DNA of 64,000 nt from positions 10,403,501 through 10,467,500 of the forward strand of contig NC_053420.1 of NCBI RefSeq assembly GCF_016859285.1, in the 5' to 3' direction. Of the stretch, positions 12,011 through 35,346 are shown piece after piece. Made by a program: the position numbers and the translations under genes. Below the pieces are notes generated by a model. That model made no database searches, was not told the DNA's origin, and saw only the letters and a list, made by a program, of their open reading frames with translations. The DNA is from Xiphias gladius (lineage: Eukaryota > Chordata > Actinopteri > Istiophoriformes > Xiphiidae). Each line of letters opens with the position of its first letter. Position 1 is the stretch's first letter.

Positions 12011-14339
12011 TTATGAGGAGGCAGACTGAAGCTGACCCTTGTGGACATACTCCAGAGCTGTGGCGATGGTCCTCATGTCCATCTCAATACTGCGGGCCCA
12101 GTTCTCAACATCACCAATTTCCTGTTCAAAATAGAGCACAGAAAACAGAATCAGTAGTCGCCACCTTGCACATTTACCAGTCTAACCTATCACCAGGACC
12201 AGCAACAGGTAACCTTTGAACATTTCCAAGCTTTCCTTCACCCTGTGAAGATGATATAAGTTGGATATTTGCAGAGGAAGCGGAAACTCATTGATGAATT
12301 GCTTTACCACCTGTCATATCTGCTCGGATCTATGAGCTGTGTCTGGCCCTGTGCATGAAAGTAATCTGCTCTTAGTAAAGCTGACAAAGCAGCGGTAATT
12401 TCTGATGAGTGCACTGCGGGATAAGAAAGTAGATATCATTAAATCTGCATTATGCAATAAATTTGATAACACTGAATCATATAACTCAGTGTAATGCTAG
12501 AGGGTCACACTTAATGCTTCTACTAGGTATATGAAATTTGGGACCAGATTTCCTTTAGAGATTCCAACTCTATTATAAAAGCAGAGGCACCTCAAGAGAT
12601 GATCTAAAGGCTGAATTATAGGTTTATAAACGGTAAAATTGCTCAATTCTGAAATATATATTTGCACAATATATGGCAGACATTCCGTCTCTTTTAGATA
12701 AAGAACTAGCTACTACTTTGAGACCTCGTTCCTGATAAAGTGTATCCTACCTTTAGGGCCTGATTGAAACCCTCCACCATACTGATCCACTGAGCAGTTT
12801 GTTTGGAGAACTGGCTCGCCTGCACTTGGAGAGTCTTCACCTCGTGATCAAGCTTACGTTGGTTTACGTATGCCTGAGCAACACTAAAGTGAAACAAGAA
12901 GCAACAGTGAGAACCAGTATTGTTAATACATGAAAATATAGAAATATGTAGTATATATCCGCTCTGGCATGTGAGAGTGAATTTGTGTTTAACAGTCTAA
13001 AGTCTAAGCCATTAAAAACATACTGTAATATTCAAACTTGACTTAATCTTACCAAGTCACTAAGGGACTTTGGTCATAATCTTTCTCATGAAGGAACAGC
13101 ACAACAATGGCCTTTGCATCCCACTCTTGTTCTTTAAGCTGATTGTCTTGGTTTCATCCAAACTTTCACAATGGTAACAATCCTAATGTACTATTTGTAA
13201 GTTGTGTCGCACATTGGAACAATTTTTTTTCCTGCCAGGAATGGATTGCTTCATTTAACTGGTTCAGAGAGAGGTGCTGGTATTGGGCACTGGGAATTGG
13301 GAGAACCACGTTACCCACACGATCTATACCGGTGATGTATGTCAGGCACTGGTACAGTGTACACTGGCGTTCACGTGAGGGAACATGTTTATAATGCAGA
13401 AGAATTCTTTAGTACATATGTACTTGTATCAGAAACTGGAGCACAGCGCTCTTCCGCTGTACTGTAGTGCTTAAATGAAGAGTAATCTTCAACTGAAAAT
13501 TAATCTTCAACAATTCTAATACTCAATTTAAAATCACCTCAAGCAAAGATGCGAAATATTTGCAGCCCACTCTTCTCAGAAGTGAGTATTTAATGTACTG
13601 CCCTTTCTGTTTATTATGATTTTAAGATGAATACCTTTAGGTTTTGGACTGTTGGTTGGCGTTAACATGCCATTGGAAAAACCTCACATTGGGCTTTTGT
13701 TTGTCTATTTGCTGACATTTTATTGCGTAAACCTAGAATGTAAAAAGTAATCAACAGATTAACCATTAGTAAAAATAATCTTTTGTTGCAGCTGTAATAA
13801 CGCAATTAAGGCAACCTGCATAGGCTACGGCAGCTGATTCCCAGCTTTAGTTCAAGCTAAAGGATTTAATTCGTTGGCTTCTGTTGTGTCGTGTTGGCAC
13901 AGAGGCAGGATGTAGGCTTAAAATATACGGAGTTATTTGGAATATACCTTTCTGTGGGACATACTTATTCAGAGTCAACATATCCCATCCCAATAAGTCC
14001 AGATCCTCAGCCCTCACCACTACTACTACGACTGGACAACTGGGAAATATATCAAATCAGCATCAGTTTCATACCCAACGTTGAGGTGGTCTACCAGGGC
14101 TTCTGTCAGACAGGTGGCTGAAGCAATAGCTTCACGCCTGCGTCTCTCTGTGCGTGAAACAAAATCCACAGACAAATCGTTAACACCGAACGGGAAACGG
14201 GGGCCCCATAAGTGACACGGAGCTTTGTTTTTAGCACCGATTAGCATCACGGCTCGCTGGCAATAAGCAGCCACTCACCCTGCAGCTCCTTCCGCTCAGT
14301 TTGCTTTGCCTGGTGCTCCTTCAGCAAACGGGACAACAT
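12011..14339 (-). CDS. bloc1s1: BLOC-1 complex subunit 1 (BLOS1/GCN5L1)
   Basis: Four minus-strand exons join in frame: 14279-14339, 14075-14147, 12751-12883 and 12011-12121, for 125 aa plus stop, the same length as the mammalian protein. It is a small coiled-coil subunit of BLOC-1 and BORC, which act in biogenesis and positioning of lysosome-related organelles; a mitochondrial protein-acetylation role is also reported for the family. Seen: start MLSRLLKEHQAKQTERKE, the helical segment ATCLTEALVDHLNVG, then NQRKLDHEVKTLQVQA, and an ending GQLQSASS. All are near-identical to vertebrate BLOC1S1. The heptad-like Leu/Val spacing fits a coiled coil. There is no signal peptide or membrane segment. 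It lies next to rdh5, as in mammals, and points away from itch. Confidence 0.96.
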
Positions 14340-14399
14340 CTTTAGTGGTCGTTGAGATTATTTCGCAAGTGGTTCCTCTTTCAGCCGGCCGAATAACGT

Positions 14400-14512
14400 G
14401 ACATTTACGAACCCACACGGCGGAGATGCTAACAGCTGACTCACGGAGCCGTTGTCACGAGACCGAGCCCGAGGATGTCACACGTGGGCGTGTCCAAAAA
14501 TGGCGCCATCTG
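14400..14512 (-). promoter_or_regulatory. Candidate bloc1s1 promoter with E-box and YY1-like site
   Basis: A CACGTG E-box lies at 14481-14486 and AAAATGGCGCC, matching the YY1 core, at 14497-14507. Both are within 180 bases upstream of the bloc1s1 ATG. CACGTG sites bind USF and MiT/TFE factors, the latter regulating lysosomal genes. Activity is inferred from position. Confidence 0.35.
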
Positions 14513-14738
14513 TCATCATCAGTGTAATGTTATTATGATCGTGTTATTAATTAACAAAACAAACAGTGTGGGAATCAGACACACAACACAATTTTAGGAT
14601 GTGTAAATGCTCAATATTTTATCATTTGATTATGCAAGTTTGTTTTATGGTGACGTCAATGTCCGTTTCAAGTTTTCACCGTTTGAGCCTTCAAAATAAA
14701 AGTGTGAGTAATTAAAAATAATACCATTACTTCTTCTA

Positions 14739-14788
14739 ACAATGATGATGATTATAATAATAATGATAATAATAATAATAATAATAAA
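14739..14788 (+). repeat. AAT/ATG microsatellite
   Basis: Imperfect trinucleotide run of AATAAT and GATGAT units. Confidence 0.8.
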
Positions 14789-14835
14789 TATAGTGAACTG
14801 AGGCAACAACAATAGTAAAAAATGTAGAAAAATAA

Positions 14836-14922
14836 ACAGTTAATTGATTATCTAAATAGTTGCTGATTATTTTTCTGTTGATTAACTAATCTATTAATTG
14901 ACTAATCATTTCAGCTATAATA
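14836..14922 (-). repeat. Dispersed repeat family A, end fragment
   Basis: It carries 'ttgattatctaaatagttg' and 'attaattgactaatcattt', the reverse-strand counterpart of the ATTAATCGATTA-rich ends also present at 51231-51463 and 58252-58590. This looks like a terminal piece of a non-autonomous DNA transposon common in teleosts. Family assignment is from memory of the consensus. Confidence 0.5.
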
Positions 14923-15114
14923 TAATTACATAAACATACAAAATAGTTAAGAGAAGAGACTAAAGGCAACAGCAAGCGTAGGAATAAAGGTAGCACAACT
15001 ATGTCTTCATGCAGGCTTTGGACCTGTCATTATTGGTGTTATGACTAAGTAATAAAAGATAAAGTGGCAATAAAATATTAACTGCACTGAATTGTTTTAC
15101 AGACTGTACCGTCT

Positions 15115-15592
15115 GGTAACAAGTGCATTTATTCAAGTACTATACTTAGGCACAATTTTAAAACTCCTTTACTTGAATATTACAATTTTATGCTATTTTA
15201 TACTTATACAGAGAAACACACCACACATATATTTCACAGCTTTACTTTACTAGTAACTCTTAAGATTTGACATACAAAGATCAACTTAATATCAAATTAA
15301 ACATAAAATATGGTTAGTTGTTGTAGAATAAACTACTAAACTGTATATAAAATAGTTAAAATTAGTACCAACTTGACTAACTATAACAGCAAAATGTTAA
15401 AACATCAGTAACAGTTTTAATGATTTTCTGCAAGATGGCTACTTTTACTTATAATAATTTTAATTTTGCTGATGATAATTCTGTACTTTTATTTCTATTT
15501 CTATTTCTACTTTTATTTTATTTTTTTACACCATTGTATTATTGATACCTTTTACTTAAGTAAGGAATCTAAATACTTCTTCCACCAATGCC
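15115..15592 (+). repeat. Dispersed repeat family B, near full-length copy
   Basis: It begins 'catttattcaagtactatac' and ends 'ttacttaagtaaggaatct' with 'cttcttccacca'. These matching ends with TTACTCAAGTA-type motifs recur at 45250-45752. It is a non-autonomous DNA-transposon-like element with no coding capacity, ending about 100 bases before the first itch exon. Confidence 0.6.
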
Positions 15593-15689
15593 GAACTGCT
15601 AATTTCATGTAAAAAAAGATAGGGCTTACAGCTTATAACGTATTTGGTATTGTACAGATATCGTTTTATTTTGAAGAACTGGTACCGGA

Positions 15690-17011
15690 AAAGCTGGTCT
15701 TGTTCTGGCTAGCGGAGCACAGGTCTCTGCTGAAGGCAGGCGGCTACCTGTCAACAATCTAGTCGTTGCTGAAACTAAAGTCTGCGTGGCCCTTTATCGC
15801 CTGCATAAATCAGGTAAGGACATTTAGTCGTTAACGGAACGAGAAATCTAAGATTCCCTCGACTGAATGATCGAAGCCGCTCAAGGAGCCGGGTAGTGTG
15901 TAGCATTACTTACGGTAGTCGATGCTAAAGCTTCGGTGTTCAGGACGTCGGCGAGCAAAGTTGCGCCAGGTGGTGGAACTTGTTGGCTTCTATCAGTGAT
16001 TTACTTATAACCAGTAATACATTTTAACAGTATCCCGTTAGAAACCGTTAATATACAAAAGGCTGGTGTTTGAAGTTGTCTTGACAACAAATCTCCTGCT
16101 GGCTAACCCTCCTGCTAACCTGACAGATAAAGCTATTAAGCTACAGTTGGACTGCCTTCATGTTGCAAGTAGCAGGAACACGTCGCCCCTCTGACAACTT
16201 CATGTTGTTGTCTGATGAACTCTACATCTTTCTTTCAAGCTATATTAACGTAACCCCCCCCCCCAAAAAAAATAAGCTAAACTATCTTCTTGTTCTGTCA
16301 AAGGATATTTTCAAAGATTAGCAAGGTAAGTTTAGTGAGACTTAATTTAGCCAAGTTAAAGATGGGATTTTCTGTTATGGAAGGTACTCAGAGGTTCCTT
16401 GAAATAGCTAAGATTAAGCCAAATCACCTGGTAACGTGCATTTTGGCGGAGTGTATGTGTGAACGATAGAATTTCACATCTCCGTTTAGCAGACATGGCA
16501 GCCGTAGTGTCAAATTCACAACTGGTAAAACTGTACACGATTTAAGAGTTAGACAGAGCCAGGCAATAAATTAATGAGATTGGCTTTCAGTGGGACTATA
16601 TACAGTAGAAATTATGTTAAAATGTGTGCAAAATGTATGTATGTTTGAATTCATGGTATAAAGCAAATTCACCTGAAATATTATTGAGGAGATCAAACAC
16701 TTGGTTGTAGGTTGTAGGTTGTATCTTTGGGTCAACATCACTATAAACACACTCACTGTAATGTCTCCAGATACCGGGAACTGTCATACATAGCCCTTTG
16801 TTTTAGTTAGATAGGCTCTTCAAACCATACTTGTCATTGTAGGTAAAGCCAGGATATAGTTTCCCCTTACTTTAGCAACCTAATTGCCTAATCAATCTTT
16901 AAGTAGGTTACCTGCATTGAGTCTCCCATGTTCACGGTTGATGTCACTGGTTGCAGTTGTTGCAGGTCCTTTCGGTGCAGCCAGACAGGGCTGCAGTGTT
17001 ATGGATGAGCC
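15690..17011 (+). other. itch 5' untranslated exon(s) and first intron region
   Basis: A stretch ending 'ctgcataaatcag' at 15813 is followed by a strong GTAAGG donor and probably is the first, untranslated itch exon. A second donor-like site (GTAAGT) lies at 16326. The start-codon exon is preceded by acceptor-like 'gttgttgcag' near 16965-16974. The rest of the stretch shows no gene. Confidence 0.5.

Positions 17012-17015
<4 letters not shown>
17001..17015 (+). promoter_or_regulatory. Four-codon uORF overlapping the itch start codon
   Basis: ATG GAT GAG CCA TGA encodes MDEP. Its stop overlaps the itch ATG by two bases (sequence ATGA at 17012-17015). The upstream ATG has G at -3 and G at +4, a context at least as good as that of the main ATG (G at -3, A at +4). 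It could lower translation or feed ribosomes to the main start by reinitiation; that is inference. Confidence 0.55.
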
Positions 17016-28397
<11,382 letters not shown>

Positions 28398-31200
28398 TGC
28401 AACAAGAGCAGGAGATGCAGGATGAGAGGGTGGAGCAGTGGGCTTGGAGGAGCCATATCCATTTCAGCAAAGAGCACTTTCCATACAGATTCTCCTTGCA
28501 GCCAGGAGCTGCTTATAAACTGGTAGATGGACATACAAATATTAATTTTTCTGTCGCATTATCAAATGCAGCATCAACTGTTTCTAAGATGTTTGGTTGA
28601 ATAGATTCATTTAATCAATTAATATGCTCCACAAGTGACCTGTGAATCTTCCTCACCCTGTTTGACTTCTCACGCATATGATCAGTTCCTCACTAATCCA
28701 GCTGATTTCACTTAGGAGACGCCTTTCTCACTCTGACATGTCTGCACTCGCTGTACATTTCGCAAGTGCAGTTTCTGCACCTACATCTGTGAATCATTGC
28801 AGTAGTAACTTCTTAAGAGAGCCGCCTTTCGGGTCTGTGCAGAAAGAAATATTTTCAGAGGAAAGAACCATATTTGTGGGTTTTGACTTAAAATAAAGAG
28901 ATTCATATCTAAAAGCAACATAAAAGGCACATATATGGTTTTCGGTCTTTCAGATTCAACTTTAATTTTTCTTTTGTTGAAAGGATGGATGGCAGATTTT
29001 TTTTTTTTTTTTTTTTTTTCCAACAGTTGATTGACTGGACTGACTCCCATAGCACATACGCAGTTTCTTTAATAACGCTGATAAATATGATCATGCTAAT
29101 TGTAATAATGTTTTCTCTTATTTTGAAAGTTTGATTTGTTTACTTAATGAGCTGAAACTTTGAACATAGTTATGTAAGCAGTATGATGGCTGTGATTGTT
29201 CTTAAGAGAGGTTGTATTTTTATGTGCAATAGTTTTGTAGAAAACATTTTTGCCAATAATAGAGCCCAACAGTGATTTGTTTGATCATTTTTATAGCACT
29301 TTGCTCAGTTTCAGCATTCACTATTGATTTAAATCCCCAATATGAAGTAGAGAACATTTGCATATTTGCAAGTGTACAGTATATGGTGAAGCTGCTTTGG
29401 TAGGGATTTGATTTGACAAACTTTGCCTTCCCAAAATAGTCCGTGCTCTATATAATATCAGCCTATTTGACCATGGATAGACACTTCCTTTATGAGCGTA
29501 GGAGATCCAAAGTGTGAAGTGTTTCTGAATTCTCTTGATAATGAGCTGTTACTGATGACGTGGGAGCACTAGGGTGTATTCTCTAATAGAAAACAGTGAT
29601 TTGTTAAATGACCTAATCCCACTGAATGGTAGCCAATTCTGTGGTAGATATCCAGAATTAAGTATTATCCTAGATCATTAATGAAAAATACTCAATTCTA
29701 ACTGTTTTAATGTGTGAAGTGACTAATGCAGTTTATGTAAATATACTTACAAAGTAGAAAAATGTGTTTGATATCTTAATACATATAATTCACCCTTGAG
29801 TTGCAGGCTTAAACTGACATTTAAGATTTTGAATTAATGTAATAGTAATTGGCCCTAGTTTTATAGGGTGTTAGGTATTCAGATTTGTACAGTAATAGTG
29901 TATTCCATGTCTTTTCCAAAAATAGCTCTACTAATGTCAAACTTAAAATTTCTTTTTAGTATCAGGTAGACTATCAAAATGACTATGGAACCAATCTACC
30001 AAAGGATTTTATTTAATTATTTTTTTGTAAACCATTTGACTTCAAAGTCACCACGTATAATCAGCTCCTTACATCCCCTAAATGATTACAAATTTTACAT
30101 CAATTGTCACTATTGAGTTGTTAGTTGTCCTTTATTTTACATTAAAAACAAATTCTGATTTGTCCTTAAAAGCAGTTTTAAGGACAATAAATTTTAATCT
30201 TTTTTACAATTGTTTTACCTTCATCACTGTGGATTTGAAATGTTTCCTTAGCAGGCCTATCAAGAAAAGTGATTTGTATTTATACACAGTATTAACTTAT
30301 GTTCTTACTGTGTATTAATGTAAGGTCTTTTTGCTTAATATGAGCACACCCAAATTAATCAATTGTAATGTGATATTTTTTAACAACTAGTAAGCCTCAA
30401 GCTCTGTTGTGGGTTTGCATAGGTGCTGTGGTGCATCATTACATGATGTAATTTCAATATATGTCCCAGATCACTGAAAATTCGTAATTACAATTTAAAT
30501 TTCAGCAAGTTCCCTTAAGTTCCCAGCAAAATACAGTATAAAAGAGACATTTTTCTTATAACTTGCCCACATATGAACCACGTGGCTGTATACCATTTCA
30601 TTATGCTGGTACCATACAGGGAAAAAATGCTGGTTGTTCCCACTGGTCAAGTCAATACCCCTTTACTGCTTTATACGTAATTGTGTCAGATGTTTCACAT
30701 TATCTCACGTATTCCCTTACTGGCAGCAATTCGATACACACACATACACCTACAAATTTCACTGTGTAGCTACTGGTGTGCAGACTTGTGAAGAGATTAT
30801 TATTGTAAAAAATAAATGGATTAAAAATAGGTTTTATGATTGAAATGTTGACTGTTGAATATGTTAACAGATTACAATTAATGATATAGCACCTTGACAC
30901 TCCAAACTGGTTGAATTAACCGCTTCACTGTTTAATCCCTGCTCTGTTCCAGATCGTTGGGCAGTTAAATGTATAGAAATATGCAAAATAGCATTTTAAT
31001 TGTACTGATTGCATTGTAAATCATGCTGATAGTGTAATCACTGTGGGGTTTTTTTTTTCTTTTTTCTTTTTTTTTTTTTTTGAAGCTCTAACGTTTTTTG
31101 ATAAGTGGAAGTCAGTGGTTGCATACTATTTATTTGGAGAATAGGTTACATGTAACAATGACCTGGACTGATTGAGCAAAAAACAGTAATAAAATGATTT
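28398..31200 (+). other. itch 3' untranslated region (inferred)
   Basis: This is AT-rich sequence with no coding exon following the itch stop. Canonical AATAAA signals occur at 28892 and 31188-31193; the latter would give a 3' untranslated region of about 2.8 kb. A poly-T run lies at 28999-29019 and another at 31047-31081. True length is unknown. Confidence 0.4.
31188..31193 (+). terminator. Candidate distal itch polyadenylation signal
   Basis: AATAAA in 'cagtaataaaatgatt', about 2.8 kb past the stop codon. Earlier signals could be used instead. Confidence 0.35.
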
Positions 31201-31491
31201 TAACACTGGGCTCCCGCAGGTCACTTGTGAAGTGTAATAATTATCATCACTGCAACATAATTCGGTTTGATTACAATATTATACACATTACTTTTTATTG
31301 TAAATTTCATCTAATTAAACATAAGGCGACAGTTGTTTTTCACATTGTCCTCTTATAATATATATAAAAAAAATGCTTTCCCAACATTTTGTGAAAGGAA
31401 ATTAGAATAGTACTATGTACCTGTTAGTGGCTACAATTTTTGAACCCCCCTGAAAGAATAAAGATGATACATATTCTCTGGATCACCCTTA

Positions 31492-31494
<3 letters not shown>

Positions 31495-31559
<65 letters not shown>

Positions 31560-31583
31560 CACACAACACATAACACACACACA
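31495..31583 (+). repeat. CA microsatellite
   Basis: More than 30 uninterrupted CA units followed by an imperfect AACACA tail. Confidence 0.95.
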
Positions 31584-31654
31584 GAGCGTGTTGTGTGGCC
31601 TTCTCCAGCTGTGAGCCCTCCCATACTACATGTATGTAATATTTTCACACTGAA

Positions 31655-31760
31655 AAAGTAGCTCACCTGGTATGGTGCGTACCACATAGCGAGGCCAAGT
31701 CCTTACCACAGCGGTCTGGGTTTGAATCCAACTAGTTACCAGTTTTAATGTTGTGGCTGA
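31655..31760 (+). repeat. tRNA-derived SINE fragment
   Basis: An A-box-like TAGCTCACCTGG (31659-31670) and a B-box-like GGTTTGAATCC (31719-31729) are spaced as in the tRNA-like head of teleost SINEs. The cloverleaf is not intact enough for a functional tRNA. The extent of the body is unclear. Confidence 0.6.
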
Positions 31761-32094
31761 ATGGTGCATATATACAGATATATTGGTGTAGAATATGATG
31801 CAGTTATTTTAAACAACCCTGCAGTAAAAATTAAAAAATTAGCTCCACCCCAACCAGCTACAACATAGAATACCGCTTACACAAACAGTAGGTGTAACAG
31901 TAGTAGTAGTAATCTAATAATATAACAAAGTCGATATCACAAATCACAAATTTTCTTCTAGGGGTTTAACAGTCTGTACAGCATACAACACTGTCCTCGG
32001 ACGAAGTCGAATCAGATTACAGAAAATATAATATTGAAAAGGGGCATTCTGCAAAAGAACTTCTACTTTCTATATTGTAAATATATCTTTCTGA

Positions 32095-32172
32095 GTAAAA
32101 TTTTGAACTTTTTCTTGGTGGGTGGTGTTACTTTTACTTAAGTAAAGGATGTGAATACATTCTCAACCACAC
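32095..32172 (+). repeat. Repeat family B fragment
   Basis: 'gttacttttacttaagtaa' followed by 'ggatgtgaatac' matches the right end of the copies at 15115-15592 and 45250-45752. Confidence 0.5.
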
Positions 32173-32782
32173 GGGACATTGTACTTAATGATGCCTTCTT
32201 ACGTTACATTCATTTGGCAGACACTTTAGTCCAGACCGACTAAACCACGCAGGAGCAAGAGGTAGATATCATTTAAAATCTAGAGTGTTTCTATTTCAAA
32301 CAAATGACTAAAAGCATGTTCAGTGCTACAGCACAACAACTTAAAGATTTTTTTTTTTTGGTTTTAAATGAGACATAATTTATTTTCATTTATTATTTAT
32401 TTATTTATGATGCCTTCTCTTACGAAAAAGAAGAAAACACAGAAAATATGTGGTGCAAAGCACAAAAAACACTGCTTGGATTTCTTACTTAATTACGTAT
32501 CTTGTAATTTGTCAGATGGGGAACAAGTGCCAGTTTGAGTGTTTTGAGTACATGGATGTTGAGCTGGAGAATGCTCCAGAATATTTCATATGTTTACTCC
32601 CTTAAATTGGCTCCTGTTCACAAATGATGACCTCTCTTTGGTTCCACTTTAAAAATCCTAAAATTTGTGCTACCTGACTGAAACCTCTCCTGCAGGATAT
32701 AGCCAAAGACTGGTCTCGTAGTTCTTTATATTTCTTACTCTGAAAGGTGTAATAAGATGTGTCTGCACTCTTAAGTATGGTG

Positions 32783-32788
<6 letters not shown>

Positions 32789-32854
<66 letters not shown>
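32789..32854 (+). repeat. CA microsatellite
   Basis: About 32 uninterrupted CA units. Confidence 0.95.
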
Positions 32855-32855
<1 letters not shown>

Positions 32856-33329
32856 TATGCAATATGCAATAAATAATGACTAATGCAATTACCAAAGATT
32901 GGTATATAGCTGTACCACACAGACACAGTAAATTAAACTACAGTTTCAGAGTAATTCTTAATAGAAAACCTGTACTTGACCTCTATCGGTTTAATAAAGG
33001 TATAGTGTTGTTTCAAATCTTTTTAGGCACTAATGGCTGGTTCCTAAACTTCAATCTAAAATTCTGTATTAATGTTTCTTCTGGATCATGCCATTTAATC
33101 TGTAAAAAAAACTGTAGTCAAAAAAGATTATACTCTCTATATAACTTGTACTGTTTTCCCAAAAATAAAGAGGCTCACTTTTAAATAATCACAAATACAT
33201 ACCCTGTTGCTGATTTCCTGCACAAAAGGTTTTATTTTGATCCTGCAAACTTTTCTTTTTGTCTTGAGGCTACCAAAACTGAACATTTGTTTTGTTTGTC
33301 TCCTTTAGTTCAGCAACTCTGGGCTGATG

Positions 33330-33562
33330 CACATGCTTGGTTATCCTTTAAAATCACAGATATCCCAGGTTTATGAATGCTCTGATATCCTCTTCTACAA
33401 TGATAAATTACAGTTAAATGGTTTAGTGTTCATTCATTTAATAGTATTACTAGGTAAATGTAACATTCACCTGTGTAAATGGAAAGAAACTCTACCAAGC
33501 TTTTCACACTTCGTGGATGACTTGAAACAATATTTTTGCTCACAAAGTGTCCCAGGTTAAAT
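33330..33562 (+). pseudogene. LINE ORF2 C-terminal relic
   Basis: One open frame encodes LNGLVFIHLIVLLGKCNIHL then CKWKETLPSF and FVDDLKQYF. This matches the general pattern of the extreme C-terminus of fish LINE (L1-type) ORF2 proteins: hydrophobic LLAK-x-x-IHKCKW, then F-x-x-ELK-x-Y. The upstream reverse transcriptase is missing, so this is a 5'-truncated copy. Assignment is by remembered pattern. Confidence 0.45.
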
Positions 33563-33883
33563 AAAAATTGTAATATCACTACAGTAACAAACGGTTTTGG
33601 AGCCTCATCTACCCTGAATTATTTAACGCATGCAAAATTAGGGAATGTTTTTAAGTTAAATGTTTATATTTATCTACATCCCTTCGTTAACTTCAGGATT
33701 ATCCTCCTCCACAAAACAAAGAATTTTAAAAAGCACAAAAACACCGGAGGAGTTTACTGAGCCGAATTTACATCGTAGGAACCTTCAAGGCAGCGCAGCA
33801 CCGCGGCGAACTTTCGCTGTGACACATCGCTGTGGAGTATGTGTGCAACATGATTTTGTGTCCCGTTGGCTGTGCTGGAAGTC

Positions 33884-34983
33884 ATGGCAGGTCCTGAGCT
33901 GCTAAAAACGCTTCTGTATACCGTCAATAATCTGCTGCAACAGGAGAAATACAAAGCGGCATTGGCAGTTGTGAAAGGTCTCAGAAATGGCGCCGTGTGA
34001 GTTAAATAAGGATAGCTCTTATTTACGACACAGCTGGAAGCTAACAGGTCCGTGGCTAAACAGCTGTGGTACTACAGTGGTAGCTTAGCTGCCCGGAGCC
34101 ACCGTGGAATCTTGAGAATGTATCTGCAACAGACCGTTTTCTTCTTCATATATTTGAATGGGGTTTGTTCACTATACTAATTATGGATGGATGTGTGTGT
34201 TTATTTCTCAGATACGGGGCCAAAATCAGAGCACCACATGCCCTGGTTATGACATTTCTATTCAGAAGTGACAGGTAAAAAAAAACCTGTGCTGTAATTT
34301 ACTGCATTTTTTAAAATTCCACTACCTTGCTATTACAGTACCCCCTACGCCTCTAAAGTCTGAACATCTTTTTCTTCCCTCTGGTAGTTTGAAGGACAAG
34401 CTCAAAGCCATTTTGAAGGCCACTTACACCCATTCCCGCAACCTTGCATGCTTTGTGTTCACATACAAAGGATTGCAAGCCTTGCAGCAGAAGATCCAGG
34501 GAAAGAGTTTACAGTCTCACTCCTTTCTGGCTGCCTGTGTTGGAGGATGGTTAGTGTTTGGCGAAAACAACGGCATCAATAGCCAGGTATGACAGGCTTG
34601 TAGTCCAAAGATCCCCTACCTGTACATTAACAAGCACATCATCATAAGCACAACACTGTAACTGATCTAGTAAAGGTGTTCTACGTTTTAAAACTCCTAC
34701 CTTTTTACTTCAGATCAACATGTACTTGCTGTCCAGGATCTTGTTCGCCCTGTCTCGGCTGGCTGTAGAGAAAAGACTTATCCCCCAGCCTAAACACGAC
34801 CCCTTCCCGCTCTTCGCCACCCTGGTGTGGGGAGTGGTCTTGTGGTTGTTTGAGTATTACCCACACACCCTCCAGCCCTCACTGCAATCATCCATGACCT
34901 ACCTCTACCATGACAGCAATGTGTGGCATGACATAACAGACTTCCTTGTTTATAACAAGCCACGGAGAGCTGCTCAGAAATGA
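33884..34983 (+). CDS. pxmp4: Peroxisomal membrane protein 4 (PMP24)
   Basis: Four exons join in frame: 33884-33996, 34212-34274, 34388-34586 and 34714-34983, for 214 aa plus stop (human 212). It belongs to the Tim17/PMP24 family of peroxisomal membrane proteins; its molecular role is poorly known. Seen: start MAGPELLKTLLYTVNNLLQQ; then YGAKIRAPHALVMTFLFR, close to vertebrate PXMP4; hydrophobic segments around FLAACVGGWLVFG and FATLVWGVVLWLF, which would span the membrane; and a basic C-terminus NKPRRAAQK. The ATG context is GTCATGG and the next exons follow in phase. It sits between itch and a transglutaminase, all on the plus strand, matching human 20q gene content. No anomalies were seen. 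Confidence 0.96.
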
Positions 34984-35340
34984 AGCTTTATTTTTTTCTC
35001 TGTATATCTCTACAATGCATTAATTGCACTTTAAAAAAAAAAAAAATTATTAATATTCCAATATTATTGAATGTTGCCTTCTTTGAATTACTGTTTGATT
35101 ATAGGATTTTTTTTTGTTAATGTTTGGTTCATTGACCACCTGTATGTGTTTTCTTGTGTCATGGTTCATACTTTTTTGACTCCAAATTTCCAGTCAAAGA
35201 AATACACCAGCATATTTGCATGTAATTGTTACTGGACAAAATCAGCTTTAAATATCGATATATGTGTCCAGTATGATTTTCCTGGCGCAATTGTCTGATT
35301 TTAATTTTTATAAAAATATCACTAAATACAACTGCTACAG

Positions 35341-35346
35341 AATAAA
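35341..35346 (+). terminator. Candidate pxmp4 polyadenylation signal
   Basis: AATAAA about 360 bases past the pxmp4 stop codon. A second AATAAA follows near 35440. Confidence 0.5.

Larger units (their letters stand above)
14340..15689. other. Divergent bloc1s1-itch spacer
   Basis: No gene is seen. The left 180 bases are GC-richer with promoter-like motifs. The rest is AT-rich and contains an AAT-type microsatellite (14739-14788), a fragment of one dispersed repeat (14836-14922) and a roughly 480-bp copy of another (15115-15592). In human terms this spacer separates a 12q13-type block from a 20q-type block. Confidence 0.6.
31201..33883. other. itch-pxmp4 spacer rich in repeats
   Basis: Contains two long CA microsatellites (31495-31583 and 32789-32854), a tRNA-derived SINE head (31655-31760), a fragment of repeat family B (32095-32172) and a LINE ORF2 relic (33330-33562). 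The last 100 bases are the presumed pxmp4 promoter. No host gene is seen. Confidence 0.6.

Noticed and set aside
31424-31687. Open frames rich in Cys-Val or Thr-His over CA repeats (also 32602-32895, 47285-47659, 49729-49978)
   Set aside because: They are translations of dinucleotide microsatellites and have no coding signal.
31655-31760. tRNA gene
   Set aside because: A- and B-box motifs are present but the spacing and arms do not give an intact cloverleaf; it fits a SINE head.
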